Source of the DNA: Psychrobacter sp. Pi2-52
Lineage (GTDB): Bacteria > Pseudomonadota > Gammaproteobacteria > Pseudomonadales > Moraxellaceae
Direction of reading: 5' to 3'
DNA: 64,000 nt
Assembly: GCF_904846705.1 (NCBI RefSeq)
Contig: NZ_CAJHBS010000007.1
Location: 1-64,000 of the forward strand
The stretch's first letter is position 1; each line of letters starts with the position of its first letter. This document shows positions 36,499 through 45,804 of the stretch, piece after piece. Position numbers and translations under genes: made by a program. Below the pieces are notes generated by a model. The model did no database searches. It was not told where the DNA came from and was given only the letters and a program-made list of their open reading frames with translations.

Positions 36499-36759
36499 TT
36501 AGATTTCTGAATCTTTATTTATCTCAGAATGATCGTTATTTCCATCAGTTGCGGCTGTTTTATCTTGCTGCTGGGTAGGTGCTGAGCGTTCATGAGCCTG
36601 CATAGTTTGGCGGCGTTCTTGACGATCATCCAATATGATACGCTGTGATGCATTGTCCAAATCTTCGAACTGGTTTGATTTTACCGCATAACGCACCGCC
36701 CAGATGGCAACCACAAACAGCATGAGACTTAATGGAATTAATAAAAATATACTGAGCAT
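36499..36759 (-). CDS. ccoS: cbb3-type cytochrome oxidase assembly protein CcoS
   Basis: A small 86-residue protein with one N-terminal membrane helix (about residues 4-24). It has the CcoS pattern WAVRYAVKSNQFEDLDNASQRIILDD, then a charged Gln/Arg/Asp-rich tail. CcoS is needed for cofactor insertion into cbb3 oxidase in other bacteria. The tail is longer than in most CcoS (about 50-70 residues). ccoI and ccoNOQP are not in this window. It is probably cotranscribed with the SafE-type gene. Confidence 0.88.
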   Translation of the reverse strand: MLSIFLLIPLSLMLFVVAIWAVRYAVKSNQFEDLDNASQRIILDDRQERRQTMQAHERSAPTQQQDKTAATDGNNDHSEINKDSEI

Positions 36760-36874
36760 GGCAAATCTCTTAAATAGCAGTGTCTCTTATTATTATACAC
36801 CCATCACAAATGTAGTGGATGTTCGGTAGTATTTAGAATGCGTCTCTCAATGGTATCGTATACATCTTTAACGT

Positions 36875-37693
36875 TTATTCGTCAGAGTTTTTTGTGGCAT
36901 TGCCTCTTGGGGTTAATAGCTGCTGCGAAGTCACATCATTGGCATGGCGGCAGTCCATCTGGGGACGTATCACATCGCGCAGATAGGCTGCGACCTCATA
37001 GACAGCGCGCCGTGAGTGACTTAAGTTGTGTGCAGGCTTCATCCAGTCGCGTCTTACTGGCAGTGGCGCAGGGAGTGGTGTGCTATTGATACCATTTAAA
37101 GCAAACTGTCTGCGTGCACGCGCCATATGATAGCTATCAGTAATCAGATATACATGGCGTAACGGAATGCGTTTGGCTGTAAAGCGGGCGTTTTCACATG
37201 TATTCATGCTAGCATTTTCACTGATCAGTCCGTCGATACCGTGTTCCATCAACCATTGACCGAGCCATGGAGCTTCAGCGCCACTCAGTACAATTGGTAG
37301 AGGTAAGTCATGGTAAGCGCCTGCAGCGGTACGAGCGCGATTGAGACTATAGCGATTTAGGATAATTTGGTTGTTGTGGTCATTGGTCAGACCGCCGCCT
37401 AAGACTACATAGGCAGTAGGCGGTGAGCTCATGGCAGCAGAAGGCATGTCAGGTAGCGGCAATAGAGAAAAAATATAAACGATTGCTTGCGAAAACAGCG
37501 GGGTAAATAGGCTGATAATCACTAAAATGACAGACGTAGAGCCTAGTATAAAAGTAATATTGATAATGCGAAATAGTGTCACCATGCGTTCAGAAAACCG
37601 CAAGTAATATCGCCATAATCGTTTAGATAATAGCCGCTTAGACCATGATTTTTTATGCCACATGCTCAGCATATCCAATTGAGCCATCAGCAT
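36875..37693 (-). CDS. ElyC/SanA/YdcF-family protein (DUF218)
   Basis: A 272-residue inner-membrane protein with two N-terminal hydrophobic segments (about 45-90) and a DUF218 domain. Domain landmarks are AYVVLGGGLTNDHN, NRARTAAGAYHDLPLPIVLSGAE, the ENASMNTCENARF segment and LITDSYHMARARRQFA. ElyC, the closest studied E. coli relative, affects peptidoglycan synthesis and lipid carrier use. The reading frame overlaps the 3' end of murB by 41 bases. In-frame ATGs at 37687, 37672 and 37663 are alternative starts and none has a convincing ribosome binding site. The overlap suggests coupling to murB. Confidence 0.82.
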   Translation of the reverse strand: MLMAQLDMLSMWHKKSWSKRLLSKRLWRYYLRFSERMVTLFRIINITFILGSTSVILVIISLFTPLFSQAIVYIFSLLPLPDMPSAAMSSPPTAYVVLGGGLTNDHNNQIILNRYSLNRARTAAGAYHDLPLPIVLSGAEAPWLGQWLMEHGIDGLISENASMNTCENARFTAKRIPLRHVYLITDSYHMARARRQFALNGINSTPLPAPLPVRRDWMKPAHNLSHSRRAVYEVAAYLRDVIRPQMDCRHANDVTSQQLLTPRGNATKNSDE

Positions 37694-38810
37694 TTACCCA
37701 GACTGGCTCACGTGACAACTGAATGGAAAATTTCTCATAGACAGTAGCAGCGATATATTTCTGCGCTATGACTACATCCTTTTGCGTGGCTTGCTGAGGC
37801 GTATGGTTAGTCAATACTAGTGCTTGCTGCTTATGCGTAAAAATAGGTGCAATGCCGCCACCTTTTAATCCTGCTTGCTCAATGAGCCAACCAGCCGCAA
37901 CCTTTACCATTGCATTAGGCATCGCATAACCAACGATAGCTGGATAAGTTGCTTGCAGCGCTGTGAACTGCTCCTGAGCGATAATAGGATTTTGAAAAAA
38001 ACTGCCACAATTAGGTAGCTGCTTTGGGTCAGGCAGCTTTTGTTGTCTAATATCTATAATAGCTTGCATAACGTCAGCAGGAGTTGCTTGCTCGCGCCCT
38101 TGTTGCTGCGCATAGCGCTGCGCCACAGTCTGTACATCGCCATAACTGGCTAAAATATTGGCAGGATCAGTATGTAATCTGAAACCCACACGACTAATAA
38201 GCCATGTGTTTGGTGTGCGTTTAAAGATACTGTCACGATAGCCAAATTGGCAATCAGCAGCTGATAAATGATGCCAAGTTTGTGTCGGCAAATGATAGGC
38301 ACGTATATACTGTAAGCGGTCTTCTAATTGTACGCCGTATGCACCGATATTTTGTATGGGTGCTGCGCCCGTCAGGCCCGGTATTAGTGCAAGATTTTCT
38401 AACCCATACCAACCTTGATTGACCGTATGTACGACCAAATCATGCCAGTTTTCGCCAGCCATTACTTCGATATCGACATAATCGTCGGTTTGATTGGTCA
38501 GATGAATACCACGCATCTTTGGCTGCAATACTATGGCGTTCAACGCTTCAGGTAATAAAACATTACTACCGCCAGACAACACAAACAGTGGCAATTTGTT
38601 TGCTATATCTTCTATATAAGTTGCCATAAAACTGTCAAGCTGCGCCTCATTCTCTAATGTCACGACAGAGTCAGCAACACAGGCCAATGCCATCGTATTG
38701 TCATGTGATAAGTCGATCGAATCATTGACTACGGCAGTCGCTGAGACATTCGAAACATCAGTGGCGATGCTAGACTGAGCACTGTGGTCAAGGCGTGAAG
38801 CTTGGGTCAT
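37653..38810 (-). CDS. murB: UDP-N-acetylenolpyruvoylglucosamine reductase MurB
   Basis: FAD enzyme that reduces UDP-GlcNAc-enolpyruvate to UDP-MurNAc in peptidoglycan synthesis. The FAD-binding part has LPLFVLSGGSNVLLP and GLENLALIPGLTGAAPIQNIGAYG. The substrate domain has FGYRDSIFKR, the catalytic Ser in PNCGSFFQNPI, and WLIEQAGLKG. This is the type I form with the Tyr loop. At 385 residues it exceeds E. coli MurB (342), mainly through an N-terminal Ser/Thr/Asp-rich extension of about 40 residues. AGG lies seven bases before ATG 38810. The ElyC/YdcF-type gene overlaps its 3' end. Confidence 0.95.
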   Translation of the reverse strand: MTQASRLDHSAQSSIATDVSNVSATAVVNDSIDLSHDNTMALACVADSVVTLENEAQLDSFMATYIEDIANKLPLFVLSGGSNVLLPEALNAIVLQPKMRGIHLTNQTDDYVDIEVMAGENWHDLVVHTVNQGWYGLENLALIPGLTGAAPIQNIGAYGVQLEDRLQYIRAYHLPTQTWHHLSAADCQFGYRDSIFKRTPNTWLISRVGFRLHTDPANILASYGDVQTVAQRYAQQQGREQATPADVMQAIIDIRQQKLPDPKQLPNCGSFFQNPIIAQEQFTALQATYPAIVGYAMPNAMVKVAAGWLIEQAGLKGGGIAPIFTHKQQALVLTNHTPQQATQKDVVIAQKYIAATVYEKFSIQLSREPVWVNADGSIGYAEHVA

Positions 38811-39008
38811 AACGTAGCCTATGTGGCAAAAGGATAATAAATGATAAGGTAGCTATAATTGATTCAATTTAAAAGAGATACAAGGCAACTGAGTGCAGAC
38901 GTAACTGTGATACTTTAAGCGAGGTTAACGCTGTAGCTCTTTTATAGAGGATTAATCATATTATAGAGGATACCGGATGCAAGAGTAGCAGAAATATAGA
39001 CGGTATGG

Positions 39009-39506
39009 CTAGCAGGCTTTCCAGCTTTCTATCCAAGCTTGGGCGCTTGATTCGATACGCTCGATCACTTCTTCAAAATCATCGTTATCGCCTTTATATG
39101 GATCTGGCACATCGCTACCGCAATAGGTAGGGTCTTCTTCACTGAACAGTGCTAGTGTTGCTAAACTATCTTCTGATTCTGCAATGCTGTCTTTGATCGC
39201 TTGTAGATCAGCTAGATTCTGTGAGTCCATGGCTAAGATTAAATCAAAATCACGAAAGTCATTGGCACTGACTTGACGAGCGACCAGCTTATTAATTTTG
39301 TAGCCGTGTGACTTAGCATGACGTTGCGAGCGAGCATCAGGCGCACTGCCAACGTGCCAATCACTGGTGCCTGCTGAGTCTACTTTTATAGATAGTCCAG
39401 CAATCGCTGCTTGCTGACGAAAAACTTCTTCAGCAGTAGGGGAGCGGCAGATATTTCCTAAACATACCAATAATACAGACGAGGGAGTACAGGCTTTCAT
39501 CAGCAT
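39009..39506 (-). CDS. low-molecular-weight protein tyrosine phosphatase
   Basis: A 165-residue cysteine phosphatase. The P-loop VCLGNICRSP has C15 and R21 in the required CX5R spacing, and the general-acid loop DPYKGDNDDFEEV carries the Asp. The DSAGTSDWHVG and HGYKINKLVARQVS segments are characteristic. Some relatives (Wzb/Etp type) control exopolysaccharide export; no capsule genes or tyrosine kinase lie nearby, so the target is unknown. AAGG lies seven bases before ATG 39506. Confidence 0.93.
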   Translation of the reverse strand: MLMKACTPSSVLLVCLGNICRSPTAEEVFRQQAAIAGLSIKVDSAGTSDWHVGSAPDARSQRHAKSHGYKINKLVARQVSANDFRDFDLILAMDSQNLADLQAIKDSIAESEDSLATLALFSEEDPTYCGSDVPDPYKGDNDDFEEVIERIESSAQAWIESWKAC

Positions 39507-39713
39507 AATATGACCTTCTATAACAAAAAAAACATGCTATAAGAGACCAGCATTGTTAATGCGGCTTTTATTAGCATGCAATCGATTGAATCAGCTGCTA
39601 GCGTAACGCTTAATGCTTGGAATGGCAAGGATAGAGACTAAACAATAGCGTCATTTAACAATGAAAATTTGGCCATATGATGCATGGCCAAAAGGTGAGA
39701 TAGTGAAACGGTT

Positions 39714-40142
39714 TTAATCTTGATTACTTTTAAAACGCTGTAGATCGCGTCGCTCTTTTTTGTTGGGCTTGTTGTCAGGACGAGCAAGATTGGCCAGTTT
39801 GCGCTGTTCGGCATAGTAAGCACGGCGCGTCTCGCTCTCTTTTGTCTCTGAATATAGTACCTCAGCGGCAATCGCATTGCCACGCTGTGCAGATAGCGCC
39901 TCAACAACGACCGTCTTTTCGGTCATCGCGGTCGCTGAGCCTTGACGAATGGTTAGCTCATCTCCAACTGAAATCTCTTTACTGGTTTTTACCCGGCTAC
40001 CGGCATAGTGTACGCGTCCACTTTCAATCGCTTGTTTGGCTAGGGTACGTGTACGATAAAACCTAGCTGCCCATAGCCATTTATCGAGACGGATTTTCAC
40101 CAAACCTTGGTTATCATCAGCACTTTTCTTCATAAGAGTCAC
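39714..40142 (-). CDS. hslR: ribosome-associated heat-shock protein HslR (Hsp15)
   Basis: A 142-residue S4-domain RNA-binding protein. Hsp15 rescues stalled 50S subunits that carry nascent-chain tRNA. The S4 domain is at about residues 15-75: VKIRLDKWLWAARFYRTRTL, IESGRVHYAGSRVKTSKEIS, VGDELTIRQG. A basic C-terminal helix (PNKKERRDLQRF) follows, as in E. coli Hsp15 (133 residues). No heat-shock promoter was recognised. Confidence 0.93.
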   Translation of the reverse strand: MTLMKKSADDNQGLVKIRLDKWLWAARFYRTRTLAKQAIESGRVHYAGSRVKTSKEISVGDELTIRQGSATAMTEKTVVVEALSAQRGNAIAAEVLYSETKESETRRAYYAEQRKLANLARPDNKPNKKERRDLQRFKSNQD

Positions 40143-40230
40143 TCTGCATTCGTTTTTATATTAAATCATAGTTTATATAAACAATATTAGGGCAACTTTA
40201 ATATTTGCAAATAGATTTGATGACTGTGGG

Positions 40231-40620
40231 TTAGTTGCACCATTGTTGTTCACAAGGTACACCATCGTGGTTACCATCCATTTTGGTATTAGGACAGTAG
40301 TTTGTGAAATAAGTGGCTTCTGCACAGGATGTCATTTGTGAGCAATGTGTTCTGCCGTCACATGAAAAGCTTGGGGCTGGTTATGTTGATAAGACTGGAG
40401 TGGCAGTTGGCGCTGATGTTGAAGTGGTACCCAAATCAACGTATGTTGGTGGTATATCATCAATATTATCAACGTCATTAGAGGTAAGAGTAGGTTGTGT
40501 TACGATATCTGCTGCTGTATTGGTTGCAGGTTGATGTACCGTGTTTTTAGGTTGAAGAACTCTATAACCTATAAGCACGAAAATCAGACAGGCCAATATC
40601 ACTAATACTTTGTTTATCAC
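40231..40620 (-). pseudogene. excalibur-domain protein interrupted by one in-frame stop
   Basis: The frame starts at 40620 with a membrane anchor (INKVLVILACLIFVLIGYRV) and a Thr/Pro/Asp-rich linker. It hits TAA at 40381-40383 after 79 codons. The same frame continues for 49 more codons to the next stop at 40231, and that part is a clear excalibur calcium-binding module: FSCDGRTHCSQMTSCAEA, then NYCPNTKMDGNHDGVPCE and QQWC. No shift of frame is needed, so a single nonsense change separates the anchor from its domain. In the intact form this would be a 129-residue membrane-anchored periplasmic protein. Sequencing error, a recent pseudogene or readthrough are all possible. Confidence 0.82.
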
Positions 40621-40658
40621 TGTGCCATACCTGCCAGCTCATAATCATTATTAATATG

Positions 40659-40697
40659 AAAATGGCAGTTTTTAATCGACTTAAAAACTGCCATTAG
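40659..40697 (-). terminator. ilvA terminator
   Basis: AATGGCAGTTTTTAA (40661-40675) and TTAAAAACTGCCATT (40681-40695) form a perfect 15-bp stem with a five-base loop, about 30 bases after the ilvA stop. The T tail is short. Confidence 0.75.
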
Positions 40698-40722
40698 ATA
40701 AGAGACATTACGTCTATTTTTA

Positions 40723-42276
40723 CTATCTCAAAAATAACTGATAGCCAATGTTGTCATTGACCGTGGCACAGTCATAACCAATATCTAAAAGCGCGTCTTG
40801 TAGCTGACGAGAGTTGCCTTCAGAGGCTTGTAAACCGACCAATACACGACCTTCAGCAGCCCCATGGTTACGGTAATGGAATAAGGTAATATTAAAATCG
40901 TCACCCAGTTTTTCTAAGAACGTTAGCAATGCACCTGGACGTTCTGGGAATACCACTTGTAGCAATTGCTCGTTTTCGACATGAGCATGACCACCAATCA
41001 AATGACGGATATGTGATTTGGCGATATCATCATCAGTCAGGTCGTGAGCAGTGTAGCCATCGTCTGCCAGTTGGTTGCTGATGGTTTGACGCTCTTTTTC
41101 ACCTTCTTTTAAAGCAATACCGACGAAGATTGAGGCAGGCTCCATTGAGTCTGGTGATTTTTTGCTGTCAGCGCGGTAGTTAAACTCAGTAATATTACGG
41201 CCATGTAGACTACGACAGAAGTTCAAGAAAGCACCCGTTTGTTCAGGAATAGTAACCCCAAAGATGGCTTCTTTTTTCTCACCAATTTCAGTACGCTCAG
41301 CGATATAACGCAGGCGGTCAAAATTCATATTAGCGCCGCAAATGATGGCTGCACAGTTTTTGCCCGTAATCTCGTTAGCTTGAAGGTATTTTTTCATACC
41401 AGCAACCGCTAACGCGCCTGCAGGCTCTACGATACTGCGGCTCTCCTCAAACACATCTTTGACCGCGGCGCAGACTTCATCGTTGCTACAGGTGACGACG
41501 TTAGGCTCAACGACAGGGCCTGAATTATCGCTTTTTTGCGTACGCACGACGTCAAAAGGCAATTCGCCAATCTGCGCGACTGCCACGCCATCGACGAACA
41601 ATCCTACTTGCTCAAGCTTGACACGTTCACCTGTTTCAAGCGCTGCTTTTAGGCAGGCTGACTGCTCGGCTTCTACTGCAATCACTTTGACATGTGGTGC
41701 CACTTCACCTAAAAATGCGGCCACACCAGAGATTAGGCCACCACCACCAACGGCAACGAATACATAGTCCATGTTGCGCCACTGCTGGGTCAGCTCAAGA
41801 CCGATGGTGCCTTGTCCTGCGATGACTAATTCATCGTCATAAGGTGGAATAAAGGTCAGTCCTTCGCGTTCAGCACGATCGATCGCATAACGGTTTGCTT
41901 GATCAAAACTATCTCCGTGTAGATCTACATTGCCACCAAGTGCTCTTACCGCATCCACTTTGATATCGGGAGTCGTGGTTGGCATGACGATGATGTTATT
42001 TAGTGATAGTTTGCGCGCAGAGTAAGCCACGCCTTGCGCATGATTACCTGCCGAAGCACAAATCACACCGCGCGCTTTTTGCTCATCGCTCAACTGACTG
42101 ATACGGTTATAGGCACCGCGCAATTTAAATGATTTGACTGGTTGTAAGTCTTCACGCTTAAATCGAATGTCATTAGCAAAACGTTGGGTCAGCTTGGGCG
42201 CCGTTTCAAGTGGTGTTTGAATAGCAACGTCATAGACGGTGGCTTGTAAGATGGCTCGTACCCAGTGTGACAGCAT
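40723..42276 (-). CDS. ilvA: threonine ammonia-lyase, biosynthetic
   Basis: PLP enzyme that deaminates threonine to 2-oxobutanoate, the committed step of isoleucine synthesis. The PLP lysine is K51 in PVKSFKLRGAYN. The ICASAGNHAQGVAYSA loop and the glycine-rich phosphate loop VGGGGLISG are present. Two C-terminal ACT-like regulatory domains (about 330-420 and 425-515) carry the isoleucine/valine sites, so this is the long feedback-regulated form (517 residues, E. coli 514). AGGGA lies five bases before ATG 42276. It is not in an ilv operon here. No Thr/Ile-rich leader peptide was found upstream. Confidence 0.96.
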   Translation of the reverse strand: MLSHWVRAILQATVYDVAIQTPLETAPKLTQRFANDIRFKREDLQPVKSFKLRGAYNRISQLSDEQKARGVICASAGNHAQGVAYSARKLSLNNIIVMPTTTPDIKVDAVRALGGNVDLHGDSFDQANRYAIDRAEREGLTFIPPYDDELVIAGQGTIGLELTQQWRNMDYVFVAVGGGGLISGVAAFLGEVAPHVKVIAVEAEQSACLKAALETGERVKLEQVGLFVDGVAVAQIGELPFDVVRTQKSDNSGPVVEPNVVTCSNDEVCAAVKDVFEESRSIVEPAGALAVAGMKKYLQANEITGKNCAAIICGANMNFDRLRYIAERTEIGEKKEAIFGVTIPEQTGAFLNFCRSLHGRNITEFNYRADSKKSPDSMEPASIFVGIALKEGEKERQTISNQLADDGYTAHDLTDDDIAKSHIRHLIGGHAHVENEQLLQVVFPERPGALLTFLEKLGDDFNITLFHYRNHGAAEGRVLVGLQASEGNSRQLQDALLDIGYDCATVNDNIGYQLFLR

Positions 42277-42481
42277 AGTAATCCCTAAACAGAGTGAATA
42301 TAAAAAATGTAGATGAATATAAAAACGAAATAGATTAGCCTATGCCGATTTTTAGTATCTTGCAAGACTCAATTGCAGTTTTCTTGGGATTTCGTGCTCG
42401 AATTTACATGAAGTGCAAGTATTTACCTAAGTTAAGCCTGAGCTAGGCACGATAGGACTCACAAATTAGCGTCATGATGCG

Positions 42482-42511
42482 CTAACATCCATTAATATCA
42501 TCGGTTATAAT
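42482..42511 (+). promoter_or_regulatory. rpiA promoter
   Basis: CTAACA at 42482-42487 (four of six to TTGACA) and TATAAT at 42506-42511, spaced by 18 bases. Initiation near 42518 gives a leader of about 65 bases. The rest of the 303-base gap between the divergent ilvA and rpiA shows no gene. Confidence 0.55.
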
Positions 42512-42582
42512 AGCCGCGTATTTTATCTGTTTTAGCCTTTTACTTTTTTTAAGACCATACGTTTATTTTCCAAGGATTTATG

Positions 42583-43242
42583 ATGAGTGATCAGCAAGCA
42601 CAAAAGCAAGCCGCGGCCAAAGCTGCTCTAAGCTATATCAAAGACGATATGATACTTGGGGTAGGGACAGGTAGTACGGTCAACTGTTTGATTGAGTTGT
42701 TGCCACAATTGAAGCTTGCTGGCGCTGTCGCTAGCTCACAGGTGACAGAAGACAAACTTCGTGCGCTTGGTATCGAAATAGTCGATTTGAACTTTGCTGG
42801 TACATTGGATGTTTATATCGATGGTGCGGATGAAGTTAACGAGCACTTGCAACTTATCAAAGGCGGCGGCGGTGCATTGACTCGCGAAAAGATTGTGGCA
42901 GCCGCTTCAAACAAGTTCGTCTGTATGGTCGATGATAGTAAAAGTGTTGATATATTAGGTCGCGCGTTTCCAGTACCGATTGAAGTATTACCACAAGCAC
43001 GCTCGTATGTAGCTCGCCAATTGGCCAAATTGGGCGGTGAACCGGTATATCGTGAAGACTTTGTCACCGACTATGGTAATGTTATTCTAGACACCTACGA
43101 TTTGGATGTGAGCAATCCAATCGCGCTAGAAAAAGAGCTAAATAATATCGTAGGTGTGGTCTGTAATGGTATCTTTGCAGCAAACCAAGCAGACGTTTTG
43201 CTAAAAGCAGGTGCAAATGGCGTGACAACGCTCACGCGTTAA
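42583..43242 (+). CDS. rpiA: ribose-5-phosphate isomerase A
   Basis: Interconverts ribose-5-phosphate and ribulose-5-phosphate in the pentose phosphate pathway. Family blocks are [17 protein letters not shown], the phosphate-binding [33 protein letters not shown] with the catalytic Asp, and the C-terminal [13 protein letters not shown]. Of two adjacent ATGs (42580 and 42583) the second is preferred because AAGGA at 42572-42576 is six bases from it and only three from the first. It is 219 residues from that start, the same as E. coli RpiA. Confidence 0.96.
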   Translation: MSDQQAQKQAAAKAALSYIKDDMILGVGTGSTVNCLIELLPQLKLAGAVASSQVTEDKLRALGIEIVDLNFAGTLDVYIDGADEVNEHLQLIKGGGGALTREKIVAAASNKFVCMVDDSKSVDILGRAFPVPIEVLPQARSYVARQLAKLGGEPVYREDFVTDYGNVILDTYDLDVSNPIALEKELNNIVGVVCNGIFAANQADVLLKAGANGVTTLTR

Positions 43243-43267
43243 TCTATGATCAAATCATTTGTATAAA

Positions 43268-43302
43268 CAAAAAAGCCGTCCAGATCTGGATGGCTTTTTT
43301 AT
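43268..43302 (+). terminator. rpiA terminator
   Basis: AAAAAGCCGTCCAGA (43270-43284) pairs with TCTGGATGGCTTTTT (43285-43299) with one wobble, then more T. The loop must be taken from the AGATCT centre. Confidence 0.88.
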
Positions 43303-43378
43303 TTGGGAACTTATTTAGGAGTTTGTTAGCAAGTTATTTTACTATTGATCTCACGGTCTTTTTATAGAATAGCCTAAG

Positions 43379-44302
43379 TTATGCAGGTAACTTGATTTTG
43401 TCTTTAAGTAAAAACTCCATCAATGCTTTTTGTGCATGTAAGCGGTTTTCAGCTTCATCCCAGACGACAGAGCGTGGGTCATTAAGCATGTCATGAGAGA
43501 TTTCTTCACCGCGGTGAGCTGGCAAGCAATGCATAAACACCACTTCAGGATCGGCTTTGTCTAATAGAGACGGCGTCACTTGATACGGTGCAAAACGACG
43601 TGCGCGCGTATTTTGCTCGGATTCTTGACCCATACTTGCCCATACATCGGTGACAATCAAATTAGAATCTTTTGCCGCGTCCTGTACGTTTTCTACCAAA
43701 CTCACGCAATGTGAAAAGCGTTCCATAAGTTTCGGATCAGGCTCAAACCCATAAGGTGCTGCCACGCGTAATTCAAAACCAAACTGATTAGCAGCTTGCA
43801 TAAATGATGAACACATATTGTTGCCATCACCGACCCAAGTCACAATCTTATTTTCGATACTACCGCGATGCTCGTAATAGGTTTGCATATCAGCAAGCAA
43901 CTGGCAAGGATGATAGTCATCGGTCAACGCATTGATAATCGGTACACTGGAATATTCAGCAAAGGTTTCAACTTTTTCATGCCCAAAGGTACGAATCATA
44001 ATGATATCAACCATGCTAGAAATCACGCGTGCTGAGTCTTCTAGTGGCTCGCCGCGACCGAGCTGCGTATCGTTTGGTGATAAAAATATGGCGTTACCAC
44101 CAAATTGACCCATGCCCGTCTCAAATGAGATACGGGTACGCGTTGAAGATTTTTCAAATATCATGCCAAGCGTACGACCAACAAAAGGCTGGTATATCTC
44201 GCCTGCGTGTTGCATCTTACGCAATTCGCTTGCGCGTTTGATTAAGTTTTCTAGTTCTTGTTTGGTTAAATCAGATAAGGTTAAAAAATGGCGCAAACTC
44301 AT
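43379..44302 (-). CDS. argF: ornithine carbamoyltransferase
   Basis: Forms citrulline from ornithine and carbamoyl phosphate in arginine synthesis. The carbamoyl-phosphate site is [10 protein letters not shown] near residue 54. The [11 protein letters not shown] loop follows, then the ornithine-binding DVWASMGQE and the late [10 protein letters not shown] with the catalytic Cys. Length 307 is typical of the anabolic trimeric enzyme. AGGA lies five bases before the start. It is a single gene here, convergent with rpiA. Confidence 0.95.
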   Translation of the reverse strand: MSLRHFLTLSDLTKQELENLIKRASELRKMQHAGEIYQPFVGRTLGMIFEKSSTRTRISFETGMGQFGGNAIFLSPNDTQLGRGEPLEDSARVISSMVDIIMIRTFGHEKVETFAEYSSVPIINALTDDYHPCQLLADMQTYYEHRGSIENKIVTWVGDGNNMCSSFMQAANQFGFELRVAAPYGFEPDPKLMERFSHCVSLVENVQDAAKDSNLIVTDVWASMGQESEQNTRARRFAPYQVTPSLLDKADPEVVFMHCLPAHRGEEISHDMLNDPRSVVWDEAENRLHAQKALMEFLLKDKIKLPA

Positions 44303-44519
44303 AGTAATCCTAGCAGTCGATCGCAGTCAGTGAAACGTCATCAGTCTTCAATAGCATCGCGTTAGTGCGTATACTGGGTTGACAACAAACTTTTAGTATA
44401 GCGTATTTACTTTCAATGTAAACGTTCATTTTTATCAAGATCAAATGGCTTGTTAAATAGACCGAAATCACATTAGCAAGCCGCAATACCTTATATGCTA
44501 ATGACTGTGCCGTTAATGA

Positions 44520-45626
44520 TTATGCCTGTGTACGGTTTGGACGTATGCTAAGGCGACATAATAGCTCATAGCTAATCGTCCCAGCATGACTTGCAACTTC
44601 GTCGACACGCGGCGCATCGCCCCAGAGCATGACCTTGCTATCTATGGCAAGACTCTCAGGTGCGCTACTGATATCAATGACAATCATATCCATTGCCACG
44701 CGTCCAATCACTGGGCAACGGTAGCTTTGTTTGTCGTTAGCATCGATGACAGTGACATACGCATCATCAGTAACCACACGTGGATAGCCATCGCCATATC
44801 CAACGCTGACCAAAGCGGTTCTGGTGTCTTGCTGCGCACGCCAGCGGCTACCATAGCCGATCGCATCATTGGCGCTAACGGTTTGTAGAGCCATGATTTG
44901 AGCAGTAAACTCCATTGCAGGCTGCAAGTCTAATTCTTGTGCGCTCTTATCAACGACAGGTGAGCTACCGTATAAGATAATGCCTGGACGTACCCAGTCA
45001 TAATGGTACTCTGGGAAGTTGACGATACCAGCAGAGTTGCATAACGAACCTTGGATATCTGGGCTAATGATGTCTTTCAAAGTCGCTAGTACGCTTGAGA
45101 AACGCTCAATCTGCATCGCATTTAATGGATGATCGTAGTCATCAGCATTGGCAAAATGCGTGGCTAGGATCAGCTGATAACCCGCCTCATGTAGGCATTT
45201 TGCTGCTGATAGCACACCCTCAGCGTTAAAACCCAAACGGTTCATGCCCGTATTGTATTTGAGCCAAGCCACTCTGGTTGCACTGCTAGCTGGCGGGATA
45301 TTTTGCAGTGCCCATTCTAGCTGTGGTCCATGGTGAATCACGCAGCTAATATCATGATCAATCGCTTGTTGCCATTCATCAGCGGTAAACGCACCTTCTA
45401 CTAGACCGATGGTTTTCTCCCAGCCTAACTGTCTGGCTTCTAGCGCTTCAGTCAACGTAGCGACACCGATACCATCTGCTTGCTGCAGGGCTGGCAAGAC
45501 TGCCGCCACGCCATGTCCATAAGCGTTGGATTTGACCATAGCTAATACTTTAGATTGGGGTGCTCGTTGTTTGACTTGATTCAGGTTATGGGTAAGGGCT
45601 TTTGGTTTTATAGTGATTGTGCGCAT
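44520..45626 (-). CDS. alr: alanine racemase
   Basis: PLP enzyme supplying D-alanine for peptidoglycan. The PLP lysine is K32 in AMVKSNAYGHG. HFANADDYDHPLNAMQ and the VRPGIILYGSSP stretch follow, then GYGSRWRAQQDTR and the second-subunit catalytic Tyr region VSVGYGDGYPR, and finally SYELLCRLSIRPNR. Length 368 is normal. It lies 178 bases downstream of dnaB on the same strand, the same neighbourhood as in E. coli (dnaB-alr), with a hairpin between them. AAGG lies five bases before the start. Confidence 0.96.
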   Translation of the reverse strand: MRTITIKPKALTHNLNQVKQRAPQSKVLAMVKSNAYGHGVAAVLPALQQADGIGVATLTEALEARQLGWEKTIGLVEGAFTADEWQQAIDHDISCVIHHGPQLEWALQNIPPASSATRVAWLKYNTGMNRLGFNAEGVLSAAKCLHEAGYQLILATHFANADDYDHPLNAMQIERFSSVLATLKDIISPDIQGSLCNSAGIVNFPEYHYDWVRPGIILYGSSPVVDKSAQELDLQPAMEFTAQIMALQTVSANDAIGYGSRWRAQQDTRTALVSVGYGDGYPRVVTDDAYVTVIDANDKQSYRCPVIGRVAMDMIVIDISSAPESLAIDSKVMLWGDAPRVDEVASHAGTISYELLCRLSIRPNRTQA

Positions 45627-45661
45627 AATCGCCTTCTATATGAGTAGAATTATGAAGTTAT

Positions 45662-45704
45662 AAAGCCAGTACTGCATCGATTGATTTGATGCGGTACTGG
45701 CTAT
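45662..45704 (-). terminator. hairpin between dnaB and alr
   Basis: AGCCAGTACTGCATC (45664-45678) and GATGCGGTACTGGCT (45688-45702) form a 15-bp stem with one imperfect pair and a nine-base loop. Read leftward it is followed by TTTATAAC, a weak T tail, so termination after dnaB may be partial. Confidence 0.6.
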
Positions 45705-45804
45705 TGTATTAAAACTGGTTATGTAAAATTATTTATTAACCTATAATTTAAACTGAGTCTATATAAGGCTTAGTCTTTGTCAGAATTAAATTTTATAAGG
45801 TTAG

